Part shown: in pieces, positions 16,646 through 24,661 of the stretch
How the letters are laid out: every line of letters begins with the position of its first letter
How positions within the stretch are numbered: the stretch's first letter is position 1
Source: Halomarina ordinaria
GTDB taxonomy: Archaea; Halobacteriota; Halobacteria; Halobacteriales; Haloarculaceae
Direction of reading: 5' to 3'
Assembly: GCF_030553305.1 (NCBI RefSeq)
Contig: NZ_JARRAH010000001.1
Coordinates: 2,480,001 to 2,544,000, forward strand
Length of the DNA stretch: 64,000 bases
Notes under the pieces: generated by a model
Seen by the model: the letters and a program-made list of their open reading frames with translations, nothing else
Databases searched by the model: none
Told to the model about the DNA's origin: nothing
Made by a program: the position numbers and the translations under genes

Positions 16646-17944
16646 TCACGTCGCGTCGACGAACGCGTCGAAGGCCCCGCTCTCGGGGTGGACGTGGCAG
16701 TACGTCCCGAGCGTCGCGTACTCGGAGAGGCCGTCCCGACCGTCCGCGACGCCGGTCCCGCGCTCGACGTCGAACGCGAACCGGGCGTCGGCCGCGACGT
16801 CGGCGCTGGAGTAGTGGAACTCGTGGCCGCGTAGCCGGTCGCCCGTACCGGCGGTGAGCGCGTCCGTCCGCGCGCGGAGTTCGACGTGGTCGAGCGCCTG
16901 GTACCGGCCGTGCATCCGGACGTCGGCGGGGAGGACGCCCGCCATGCGGTGGGTGTCGCCGTCCTCGGTGGTCAGCGTCTCGGCGAGCGCCATCAGCCCG
17001 CCGCACTCGCCGTAGACGGGGCGTCCGTCGGCCGCCTCGGCGGCGAGCCGTCGTATCGCGGGGCTCTCCGCCAGCGCCTCGGCGTGCAGTTCGGGATAGC
17101 CGCCGGGGAGGTAGACGCCGTCGCAGTCGGGCAGGTCGTCCCCCGCCGTCGGCGCGAACGTGACCAGTTCCGCGCGCTCGCGGAGGCGCTCGACGGTCGC
17201 CGGATAGCAGAAGCGGAAGGCGTCGTCGCGAGCGAGCGCGATTCGCCGGTCCGTCCGCGGGCGCGACGCGTCCGGTTCGGGTCGCGGGGGCGTCCGCGCG
17301 AGGTCGACGAGTCGCTCCACGCGCAGGTGTTCGGCCGCGGCGTCGAGGGCGTCGGGAGCGAGCGGTGCCTCGTCGCCCATGTGCAGTCCGAGGTGACGGT
17401 CGGGTATCTCGAAGTCCTCGCGCGGGGGGACCCGACCCAGGTACGCCAGGTCGTCGGGGAGGGCCTCGCGGATGCCGCGTTCGTGGCGCCCGCCGTGGGC
17501 GCGCTGGGCGACGACGCCGGCGACGTCGCAGTCGACGCCGGCGTGTTCGGCGTAGCGCCGGAACCCGAGGGCGGTCGCGGCGACGCTCTCCATGGCGGCG
17601 CTCGCGTCGACGACGAGGACGACGGGCAGGTCGAGCGACGCGGCGACCATCGCGGTGCTGGAGCCGTCGCCGTCGTAGAGGCCCATCACCCCCTCGACGA
17701 CGCAGACGTCGCCCTCGCCGCGGTGGTAGTTCCGTCGCAGCCCCTCCTCCCCCTGGAGCCAGCGGTCGAGCGTCCGGGACGGCCGCCCGGCCACGCGCTC
17801 GTGGTGGCTGGGGTCGATGAAGTCGGGGCCGGCCTTGGCGGGCTGGACGGTGTATCCCGCCCCTTCGAGGGCGTGGACGACGGCGAGCGTGGCCACGGTC
17901 TTGCCGACGCCGGAGCGGGTCCCGCCGACGACGAATCCGTTCAT
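16646..17944 (-). CDS. cbiA: Cobyrinate a,c-diamide synthase
   Basis: Amidates the a and c side chains of cobyrinate using glutamine and ATP. The 432-residue protein has an N-terminal dethiobiotin-synthase-like ATPase domain with P-loop GTRSGVGKT (residues 8-16). KAGPDFIDPSHHERV follows, then the VEGVMGLYDG motif. The C-terminal class I glutaminase domain has PVYGECGGLMALAE with the nucleophilic Cys near residue 314, and ends with EYATLGTYCHVHPES carrying the catalytic His. It is on the same strand as cbiX/cbiE/cbiC/cobN and 85 bases after the CbiX-like gene. Confidence 0.95.
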   Translation of the reverse strand: MNGFVVGGTRSGVGKTVATLAVVHALEGAGYTVQPAKAGPDFIDPSHHERVAGRPSRTLDRWLQGEEGLRRNYHRGEGDVCVVEGVMGLYDGDGSSTAMVAASLDLPVVLVVDASAAMESVAATALGFRRYAEHAGVDCDVAGVVAQRAHGGRHERGIREALPDDLAYLGRVPPREDFEIPDRHLGLHMGDEAPLAPDALDAAAEHLRVERLVDLARTPPRPEPDASRPRTDRRIALARDDAFRFCYPATVERLRERAELVTFAPTAGDDLPDCDGVYLPGGYPELHAEALAESPAIRRLAAEAADGRPVYGECGGLMALAETLTTEDGDTHRMAGVLPADVRMHGRYQALDHVELRARTDALTAGTGDRLRGHEFHYSSADVAADARFAFDVERGTGVADGRDGLSEYATLGTYCHVHPESGAFDAFVDAT

Positions 17945-18029
17945 GGTTCGAGAGAGGAGCCCTCGCCTACGAACCTGTCGACCCCGGCGGTCGGACGCGA
18001 GGGACCCGTCGCTGTCACCGACGCCGTCG

Positions 18030-18818
18030 TCACCGTCGTCCCCCGTCCCCGTCGGTCGCGACCGGGCGTCGCGTCCGGGTCAGCCGCGCCTCGAACGAGG
18101 CCGCGGGGGCGCTGCCGTCGGCCGCGAGCGCGCGCTGTTTCTCGACCTCGGCGTGGACGGCGTCCGTTATCCGCGGGTGGGTCCCGAACGGGTCGGCGTA
18201 CGCCACGCCGCCGCGCGCGAGTTCGAGCCTCTCGGGAATCCGGCGTTCGGTCGCTTCGGTCCGCGAGAGGAACAGCGGCACCGCCACCGACCGCGCTCCC
18301 GTCGCGTTGTACCGGACGCACTCGACCGCGGGGTTCTGGAGGAGATAACAGGTCAGCACCTCGCCGTACCCCGACTGCTCGCGGAGCCGGGCCGCGTGGT
18401 AGTCCGTCGTCTGTCGGTGGTACGGTTTCGAACTGCTCCCGAAGCCGACGAGGACGAGCGACACGTCCTCGGCCGCCGGGAGACGCTCCCCCGCTCGCTC
18501 CGCGATCACCTCCGTGACGGCGGGGCTCCCTCCGACCGGTTCGCAGTAGCGGACGTCCCCGGGGACGTACGAGAGCGCGGCGGGTATCGCGCCCGTCGTG
18601 TCGTGCGTGTGGGCGGCGCACATCGGGACCGCGTACACCGTCTCGGCCGACAGGCGCGCGAACGTCCCCCGGAGTTCGCGGACCGGTTCGCTCCCGTACG
18701 TCGCCACCCCGACGTCGTCGGCGACGGCGCGCCGGTCGAGGCGGTCGGCGTGTTCTTCGAGCACTTCTCGAGCGTTTCGCGTGTCGCGGCCGACGAGCAG
18801 GATCGTTTCTGATGTCAT
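18030..18818 (-). CDS. CbiX-like chelatase-family protein
   Basis: A 262-residue protein of the CbiX/SirB class-II chelatase superfamily. It has two related halves. The first is ETILLVGRDTRNAREVLEEHADRL with YAVPMCAAHTHDTTGA (His around 68-72). The second is DVSLVLVGFGSSSKPYHRQTTDYHAARL, AVPLFLSRTEATERRIPERLEL and DPFGTHPRITDAV. The first half lacks the usual GHGS signature (VGRDT), so it is a divergent member that may be a chelatase, a cobalt chaperone or a regulator. A longer, more typical CbiX lies at 29914-31152. A 71-bp upstream region carries an operator-like repeat. Confidence 0.75.
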   Translation of the reverse strand: MTSETILLVGRDTRNAREVLEEHADRLDRRAVADDVGVATYGSEPVRELRGTFARLSAETVYAVPMCAAHTHDTTGAIPAALSYVPGDVRYCEPVGGSPAVTEVIAERAGERLPAAEDVSLVLVGFGSSSKPYHRQTTDYHAARLREQSGYGEVLTCYLLQNPAVECVRYNATGARSVAVPLFLSRTEATERRIPERLELARGGVAYADPFGTHPRITDAVHAEVEKQRALAADGSAPAASFEARLTRTRRPVATDGDGGRR

Positions 18819-18832
18819 GGTGTCGCCCAGTC

Positions 18833-18870
18833 GAACAAATAAATCTTAGATAACCCAAGTGGGCTTGTTC
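18833..18870. promoter_or_regulatory. Promoter/operator of the CbiX-like gene
   Basis: This AT-rich gap holds CAAG-TGGG-CTTG (18856-18867), a perfect inverted repeat with a 4-base spacer. It also has GAACAA (18833-18838) mirrored as TTGTTC (18865-18870). AAATAAATCTTAGATAA lies between and offers a TATA element for the minus-strand gene. A related CAAG-N4-CTTG stands before cbtB. Confidence 0.55.
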
Positions 18871-18889
18871 TACGGGTTGTGACGGATTC

Positions 18890-19675
18890 TCAAATACGTT
18901 TCGGTGAGGTGGTTCGGCCGGACCGAACGGCGAGCACGGAGAGGTCGGAGAACGGCGACGTCCCGTCGTCCGACTCCGTCTCGAGCGCCGCGAGGTCGCC
19001 GAGGGTCGTCCGCGTCACCGTCTCGTCGTCGTGGGTCAACCGCTCCATGACGAGCGCGTCCAGCGACGGCGACGCGCCGGCGGCGAGCAGGTCGGCGGCG
19101 ACGTCCTCCGGCATCCAGTCGAAGGGGCGCGGGAGCACGAGGAGGTGGCGTTCGCCGACGGCGGCGCGGAGTCGACGGCGGTCGTCCCCGATGTCGCCGC
19201 TCCTGTGGAGCGTCACGAAGTCGGTCCCCTCCATCGGCGTCCGCGCCCTGCTCGCGGCCACCTGGAGCGAGGAGATGCCCGGTATCACCCGGACCGGCGG
19301 GTCGACGGCGGCCTGGACCTTCCCGACGAACTGGTAGCCCGAGTGGTTCGGGTCGCCCATGAGGGCGGCCGTCCCGCGCTCCCCGTCGGCGACGCGGGCG
19401 GCGAACGTCGCGAGCGTCTCGCCCTCGTCGCGGTAGCCGCAGGTGAGCAGGTCGGCGTCCGTCGTCCCGCGAACGAAGTCGACGACCGTCTCGAACCCCA
19501 CGACGACGTCGGCCTCGCGTATCGCGCGCTCGCCTCTGGGCGTCAGGTACTCGGGGTTCCCGGGGCCGATGCCGACGGCGTACACCGGGTCCGCTGTGAC
19601 CGACTCGGGTTCCGGTTCCGCCGCGGCGACAGCCGCCGGGTCGGGACCGGCGTCCAGGTCGTACGCGTCGCTCAC
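18890..19675 (-). CDS. cbiE: Cobalt-precorrin-7 C5-methyltransferase
   Basis: SAM-dependent methylase of the corrin ring, methylating C5 of precorrin-7. The 261-residue protein has an unusual acidic N-terminal extension of about 30 residues before VYAVGIGPGNPEYLTPRGERAI, the tetrapyrrole-methylase start motif (GIGPGN at 35-40). GDPNHSGYQFVGKV (about 107-120) and VIPGISSLQVAASRA (about 130-144) follow. The GTG start at 19675 overlaps the cbiC stop by four bases (GTGA), showing translational coupling. The separate C15-methyltransferase/decarboxylase, CbiT, is encoded at 36675-37247. Confidence 0.92.
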   Translation of the reverse strand: MSDAYDLDAGPDPAAVAAAEPEPESVTADPVYAVGIGPGNPEYLTPRGERAIREADVVVGFETVVDFVRGTTDADLLTCGYRDEGETLATFAARVADGERGTAALMGDPNHSGYQFVGKVQAAVDPPVRVIPGISSLQVAASRARTPMEGTDFVTLHRSGDIGDDRRRLRAAVGERHLLVLPRPFDWMPEDVAADLLAAGASPSLDALVMERLTHDDETVTRTTLGDLAALETESDDGTSPFSDLSVLAVRSGRTTSPKRI

Positions 19676-20385
19676 GGGAGGTCGACCTCCCCGTCCCGGG
19701 CGTCGCTCGCCACGTGGACGAGTTCGTTCGTCAGGCCGGCGGCGAGGCCGCTCCCGCCGCGACGGCCGACGTTCGTTATCGCGGGGACCCCGTGCGCCCC
19801 CGCGACGTCCCGGAGTCGCCGACGGCTCTCGGCGGCCCTGACGAACCCGACCGGGGTGGCGACCACGACGGCCGGCCGCGTCCCCGCGGCGATGCAGTCC
19901 GCGAGGGCGAGCGCCGCCGTCGGCGCGTTCCCGACCACGGCGACGCCCCCCTCGTAGACGTCCCGCCGGTCGAGTTCGAGCACGGAGGCGGCCGTCCGCG
20001 TCATCCCCGTCCGTTCGGCGAGGTCGGCGCCGTTCCCGATGGCCTTCCGGACGGGACAGTCGTGCCCGCGGCCGGTGACGCCCGCCTTCACCATCGTGAT
20101 GTCGGTGACGATGGGGCGCCCGTCGAGGACCGCCCGCGCCCCGGCGACGACCGGTTCGTCCTCGGTCTCGCCGGTGAACCGCACGAGGTGCTGGAACTCG
20201 GGGTCGCCCGTCGCGTGGACGCTCTTCTGGCGGACGCGGTCGGCCAGCGTCTCGTCCGGGACGAGTTCGCGCACCCGGTCCATGCTCGTCTCGGCGATGG
20301 CCATCGCGTCCTCGGTGGTCGCGCCGAGGTCGGCGTACGCCTCGAAGGCGTCCGCGCCGTCCGCCCGCCCGTCGTCGGTCGTCAC
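19672..20385 (-). CDS. cbiC: Cobalt-precorrin-8 methylmutase
   Basis: Moves the C11 methyl to C12 to give cobyrinate. The 237-residue protein has the hallmark VRQKSVHATGDPEFQHLVRF with catalytic His57. GRPIVTDITMVKAGVTGRG (about 88-106) and ALADCIAAGTRPAVVVATPVGFVRAAESR (about 160-188) follow. It overlaps genes on both sides by four bases: cbiE downstream and the orphan GluTR-like gene upstream. This marks a single operon that starts at cobN. Confidence 0.94.
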   Translation of the reverse strand: MTTDDGRADGADAFEAYADLGATTEDAMAIAETSMDRVRELVPDETLADRVRQKSVHATGDPEFQHLVRFTGETEDEPVVAGARAVLDGRPIVTDITMVKAGVTGRGHDCPVRKAIGNGADLAERTGMTRTAASVLELDRRDVYEGGVAVVGNAPTAALALADCIAAGTRPAVVVATPVGFVRAAESRRRLRDVAGAHGVPAITNVGRRGGSGLAAGLTNELVHVASDARDGEVDLP

Positions 20386-20756
20386 CGTCCACCCCCGGGC
20401 GGTTCGACCCGCCCACGCGCGCGCCTCTCGGTCGTCCCGCCGGGGACGAACAGCCGACGCGCGGTGCGGGCGGTCGTCCGGTCGGCCGTCCCGCGGACGG
20501 TCGCGAGGGGTGCCGCGAGGACCCGTCCGACGATGGCGTCGGCCATCCGCTCGACGGCGTCGCGCTGTCCGTCGCCGAGGCCGCCGTGCGCTTCGAGTTC
20601 GTCGAGCGCCGTCGCGACCTCGCGTCGCTTGCGTCGCTGCGCGTCCGCGACGATGGCGGTGACGACGGTCTCGGCGCGCTTGTATCGGGCGCGGCCGACG
20701 CCCCCGCGCTCGTACTCGCCGGTCGGCTCGACCTCCTCGACCGCCTCAGTCGTCAT
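20382..20756 (-). CDS. Orphan protein resembling the GluTR dimerization domain
   Basis: A 124-residue, mostly helical protein. RYKRAETVVTAIVADAQRRKRREVATALDELEAHGGLGDGQRDAVERMADAIVGRVLAAPLATVR resembles the C-terminal dimerization helix bundle of glutamyl-tRNA reductase (HemA). No reductase domain precedes it. It lies between cobN and cbiC with overlaps at both ends, so it is probably made together with CobN. The role is unknown; a scaffold for tetrapyrrole enzymes or a regulator of HemA are inferences. ATG 20756 (MTTEAVEEV) is preferred over a longer frame running into cobN. Confidence 0.7.
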   Translation of the reverse strand: MTTEAVEEVEPTGEYERGGVGRARYKRAETVVTAIVADAQRRKRREVATALDELEAHGGLGDGQRDAVERMADAIVGRVLAAPLATVRGTADRTTARTARRLFVPGGTTERRARGRVEPPGGGR

Positions 20757-23700
20757 CGCTCGACACCTCCGGGGCGTCCGCGCTCCCGGCACGTGCTTCG
20801 ATGTCGCCGTCGACCCGGAGGGTGATGTCGCGGAGTCGGTCGGCCGTCCCGTCGTCGGCGTCCCACAGACCGCGGTCGATGGCCTCGAGCAGCGTGTCGC
20901 CGATGCTCTCGACGGCCCACGGGTTCACCTCGCGCATCCACTCGCGGCGCTCGTCGTCGAGGGCGTACTTCTCGGCGACGTCGTTCCAGAGCGTGTCGCT
21001 GACGACGCCGGTGGTCGCGTCCCAGCCGAGGACGACGTCGACGGTGGTCGACAGGTCGCCGGCACCCTTGTAGCCGTGGTCCTCCATGCTGTCGAGCCAG
21101 TCGGGGTTGAGCACCCGCGCGCGCATCGCCTTGCGGACCTTCTCCTCGTTCGTGTAGACGGAGACGTCGTCTGGGTCGCTGGAGTCGCCGACGTAGGAGG
21201 CCGGCTCCTCGCCGGCTATCTCGGCGACGGCGGTGATGAACCCGCCGTGGAACGCGTACCAGTCGGAGCTGTCGAACTCGTCCTGCTCGGCGGTGTCCTC
21301 CAACTTGACCGTCGCTTCCACGCCCTCGAGGCGGCGCTCGAAGGCCTCGTGGGCCGTCGAGACGCGCCCGCGCTTCCCGAGCGCGTAGCCGCCCCACTGG
21401 ACGTACACGTCGGCGAGGTCGGCGCGGTCCTCCCAGTTCCCTTCGTCGACGGCCTTGTTCGTCCCCGCGCCGTACCCGCCGGGGCGCGTCGTGAACACCC
21501 GGTGTCTGGCCGCCGCCTCGGGGTCGTCGACGCCCTCCGCTTCGAGTCGGTCGGTCTCCTCCTCGACGTGCTTCTTCACGTAGTTCCACTCGTGTGGCTC
21601 GTCGAGGGCGACGACGGCGTCGACGGCGTCGTGGACGACGCCCGCCGCCTGCGGGAAGGCGTCGCGGAACAGCCCCGAGACGCGCGTGGTGACGTCGATG
21701 CGGGGACGCCCGAGGTCATCCAGGGGGACGGGGGCGACGCCGTCGACCCGACCGGCGTCGGTCCAGACGGGTTCGACGCCCATCAGCGCGAGCACCTGCG
21801 CGATGGTCTCGCCGCGCGTCCGGACGGTCGGCGTCCCCCACGCGACGACGCCGACCTCCTCGGGGTACTCCCCCCGGTCGTCGGCGTGCCGCTCCGCGAC
21901 CCCCTCGGCGACCTCCCGCCCGACGCGCCAGGCGCTCCTGGCGGGGACCTTCCGCGGGTCCAGGGTGTAGAAGTTCCGGGCCGTCGGGAGCAGGTCGACG
22001 CCGCCTCTCGTCGGCGCGCCGCTTCCGCCCGGCGGGACGTAGGCGCCGGCCAGCGCGTCCGCGGTCCGGGGGACCTCGTCTTCGGCCCCCCGGACGCGGG
22101 GGGCCGCCTCCTCGCAGACGAACGCGAGCGCCTCGCGGAGGTCGTCGTGCGCGCCCGACCTCGCGCGTGCGTCCCCGAGGGGGTCGACGTCGACCACGAG
22201 CAGGTTCATGTTCACCTCGTCGTCGGGGGCCGCCTCCGACTCGGAGCGCGGGACGTCGAAGTCGTTCGCCGCGAGCGTCGCCACGAGGTCGAGGCTCGTC
22301 TCGTAGACGGCGTCGGCCGCCTGCGAGAGCGTCGTTCCCAGCGACTCGTCGTACGCCCCCGGTTCGTCGAGCATCCGTCGGTAGTCGACGCCGAGCACGC
22401 CGGCGACGCTCTCCCGGAGGCTCGGCCCGCCGGGGTTCTCCAGTCGGGTGAGCGCGACGAGGTACTCCACGAGGCGGTCGCCGGTCGGCGGTTCGCCCAT
22501 CGTGTGGAGCCCCAGCCGTATCTGGGTCGTCTTCACGTCCGTGAGGTAGGCGTGGACGCGCTCGACGAGTTCGTCGACGTCCACCTCGTCGCCGTCGACG
22601 GTCCCCTCGGCGAGCGTCGTCCCGGCCTCCTCGGGTCCTCTGACGTCGACCCGCTCCTCGACGTCGCCCGCGATACCGAGTTCGACCGCGAGGTCGAGGT
22701 CGTCGACCGTCTCGCGGATGAGCCGTTCGAGGTGTTCGCCGTCGTCGCTCCGGGCGTCCTCCATGCCGGCCTCGCGGTACTGGTCGGCCAGGTCCTCGAG
22801 TGCCGCCAGTTCGTCGTAGGTGCCGGCGTTGCGCATCACCGGCGTCAGGTAGTCGACGACGGCCGCGTACGAGCGCCGCTTGGCCTGCGTCCCCTCCCCC
22901 GGGTTGTTCACGATGTAGGGGTAGACGTTCGGCAGGTCGTCTATCAGCCGGTCGGGGGCGCTCTCGCCGTTCAGGCCGACCGTCTTGCCGGGGAGCCACT
23001 CCAGGCTCCCGTGCGTGCCGAGGTGGACCACCGCGTCGGCCTCGAAGGCGTTCCGGAGCCAGCCGTAGAACGCCACGTAGTCGTGGGGCGGCTGGAGGTC
23101 CGAGTCGTGGTAGACCTTCGAGGGGTCCATCCCGAAGCCGCGGGGCGGCTGGACGGTGACGAGGACGTTCCCGAACTCGACGCCGGGGATGGCGAACGGC
23201 CGGTCCGGCGGGTCGCCCCACTCCGCCTCGACGTTCTCGCGGAAGCGCTCGTCGGCGGCGGCGAACCACTCGCGGTACCGGTCGGGTGAGACGACGTCGA
23301 CGCTCAGGTCGCGCACGTCCTCGGGGGCGACCCAGCGGTCGTCGAGCGTGAGCTGGGCCGTCAGGCGCTCGACCAGGGCCTGCCCGTCCTCGACCCGTTC
23401 GCCGCCCAGGTCGTACCCCCGCTCGCCCAGTTCGTCGAGCAGGTTGACGGTACTCTCGGGGCTGTCGAGGCCGAAGGCGGTGCCGATGCCGTCGTCGCTC
23501 GGCGGGTAGTTGTGCAGGACGACGGCCACGCGCTTCTCCTCGTTCGGCGTGTGGCGCAGTCGCGCCCAGTTGACCGTGAGTCGTGCGGCGTGGTCCACCC
23601 GGTCGTCGATGGGGAAGTGCTGCTTCGGCGCGCTCCCGATGCCGGCGTCGTCGTCGGTGCGCTCCTTGCCGCTGATGGGGTGAGTGATGACGGTGCCGTC

Positions 23701-24627
23701 GAACTCCGGGAGCGCGACCGAGAGGGCGAGTTCGAACCCCATCACCCCCGTGTCGCTCGCCTCGTACCGGGCGCGCGAGCGCATCGTCGTCACGGTCTGG
23801 ACGACGGGGACGCCGAGTCGGTCGAGGAAGACGGCCTCCGCGCCCTCACCCTCGTCGTCGGCCGCCCGCCCGCGCTCGTCCATCGACAGCGAGAACATGA
23901 ACGACGAGAGGACGGCGTCGACGACGGGGTCCCCGTCCTCGAGGAGCCACTCCTCGGTCACTCGCTCCGCGTCCCACTGCCCGTCGGTGTCCGTCGCGGG
24001 GTTGCAGAAGACGGGAAGCGCGTCCGCCCCCTGCGCCTCGACGGCGCGCACCTGTGCGTCGACGTAGCGCGTGTTCTCGTGCGTCCAGTGCGACTCGTAG
24101 AACCAGACGGCGACGGTCGGCGTCCCGGGGTCGAACGTCGCCAGCAGTTCGTCGTACGACGCCCCCGGGTGGTCCGGGTGGTAGACGCCCTCCGTCGGGA
24201 GGTGGACGGGGTCGTCGTACGCGCGGTCGGCGTCGCCGTACTCGTCGACGAGGAACCGGGCGCAGTTCGCGACGTTGCTCGTCCCTCCCCTGTCCAGGTA
24301 CTCGTACACCCGCTCGCGGGCCGCCGCGGGGACGGACGTGTCCTCGAGCGCGTAGGCGTCGCCGGTGGACTTGACGACCAGCGGGACGCCGGCCTCGTCG
24401 AGGCGGTCGACGGCGCGGTCGTACCCCGGCATGCTCTCCTCGGCGCCGTGGAGCCAGAAGAGCGCCGCCGTCGCGCCGTCGAGGTCGTCGAGGAACGCGT
24501 CGACGTCGCCCGGGCCGTCGAGGTCGCTCTCCGAGCGGACGACCCAGTCGACGTCCGTCCGGGCCGCCGCCCGCTGGACGGCCCCCAGTTCGTTCTCCGT
24601 CGCGGTGTATAGACCGATGGTTGGCAT
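20746..24627 (-). CDS. cobN: Cobaltochelatase large subunit CobN
   Basis: ATP-dependent metal chelatase catalytic subunit, 1293 residues, starting MPTIGLYTATENELGAVQ. Family blocks visible are TPTVAVWFYESHWTHENTRYVDAQV, EEKRVAVVLHNYPPSDDGIGTAFGLDSPES, and DAVVHLGTHGSLEWLPGKTVGLN with its conserved His. Later blocks are YPYIVNNPGEGTQAKRRSYA and VMEDHGYKGAGDLSTTVDVVLGWDA-like sequence near the C-terminus. Its length fits CobN/BchH. The partner ATPase (ChlI/ChlD fusion) is divergently encoded 34 bases away. In aerobic organisms CobN inserts cobalt late; here it coexists with CbiX (early insertion), as known for haloarchaea. Confidence 0.96.
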   Translation of the reverse strand: MPTIGLYTATENELGAVQRAAARTDVDWVVRSESDLDGPGDVDAFLDDLDGATAALFWLHGAEESMPGYDRAVDRLDEAGVPLVVKSTGDAYALEDTSVPAAARERVYEYLDRGGTSNVANCARFLVDEYGDADRAYDDPVHLPTEGVYHPDHPGASYDELLATFDPGTPTVAVWFYESHWTHENTRYVDAQVRAVEAQGADALPVFCNPATDTDGQWDAERVTEEWLLEDGDPVVDAVLSSFMFSLSMDERGRAADDEGEGAEAVFLDRLGVPVVQTVTTMRSRARYEASDTGVMGFELALSVALPEFDGTVITHPISGKERTDDDAGIGSAPKQHFPIDDRVDHAARLTVNWARLRHTPNEEKRVAVVLHNYPPSDDGIGTAFGLDSPESTVNLLDELGERGYDLGGERVEDGQALVERLTAQLTLDDRWVAPEDVRDLSVDVVSPDRYREWFAAADERFRENVEAEWGDPPDRPFAIPGVEFGNVLVTVQPPRGFGMDPSKVYHDSDLQPPHDYVAFYGWLRNAFEADAVVHLGTHGSLEWLPGKTVGLNGESAPDRLIDDLPNVYPYIVNNPGEGTQAKRRSYAAVVDYLTPVMRNAGTYDELAALEDLADQYREAGMEDARSDDGEHLERLIRETVDDLDLAVELGIAGDVEERVDVRGPEEAGTTLAEGTVDGDEVDVDELVERVHAYLTDVKTTQIRLGLHTMGEPPTGDRLVEYLVALTRLENPGGPSLRESVAGVLGVDYRRMLDEPGAYDESLGTTLSQAADAVYETSLDLVATLAANDFDVPRSESEAAPDDEVNMNLLVVDVDPLGDARARSGAHDDLREALAFVCEEAAPRVRGAEDEVPRTADALAGAYVPPGGSGAPTRGGVDLLPTARNFYTLDPRKVPARSAWRVGREVAEGVAERHADDRGEYPEEVGVVAWGTPTVRTRGETIAQVLALMGVEPVWTDAGRVDGVAPVPLDDLGRPRIDVTTRVSGLFRDAFPQAAGVVHDAVDAVVALDEPHEWNYVKKHVEEETDRLEAEGVDDPEAAARHRVFTTRPGGYGAGTNKAVDEGNWEDRADLADVYVQWGGYALGKRGRVSTAHEAFERRLEGVEATVKLEDTAEQDEFDSSDWYAFHGGFITAVAEIAGEEPASYVGDSSDPDDVSVYTNEEKVRKAMRARVLNPDWLDSMEDHGYKGAGDLSTTVDVVLGWDATTGVVSDTLWNDVAEKYALDDERREWMREVNPWAVESIGDTLLEAIDRGLWDADDGTADRLRDITLRVDGDIEARAGSADAPEVSSDDD

Positions 24628-24661
24628 AACGTTGTTAAACCTCTATTGTGCTAATACAAGT
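24628..24661. promoter_or_regulatory. 34-bp divergent promoter, cobN / chlI-chlD
   Basis: Only 34 bases separate the two start codons, so both transcripts must be near leaderless or overlap at their 5' ends. The region has GTTAAAC (about 24634-24640) and TTGT-GCTAAT-ACAA (24646-24659), an imperfectly placed inverted repeat that spans the chelatase gene start. A shared regulator could act on both genes. Confidence 0.5.

Noticed and set aside
16886-18517. A 543-codon open frame opposite cbiA and the CbiX-like gene
   Set aside because: Shadow of real genes; no start signal or motif.
19714-23289. A 1191-codon open frame on the plus strand
   Set aside because: It lies opposite cbiC and cobN. Its Val/Arg/Asp/Gly-rich, motif-free translation is typical of antisense shadows in high-GC haloarchaeal genes.
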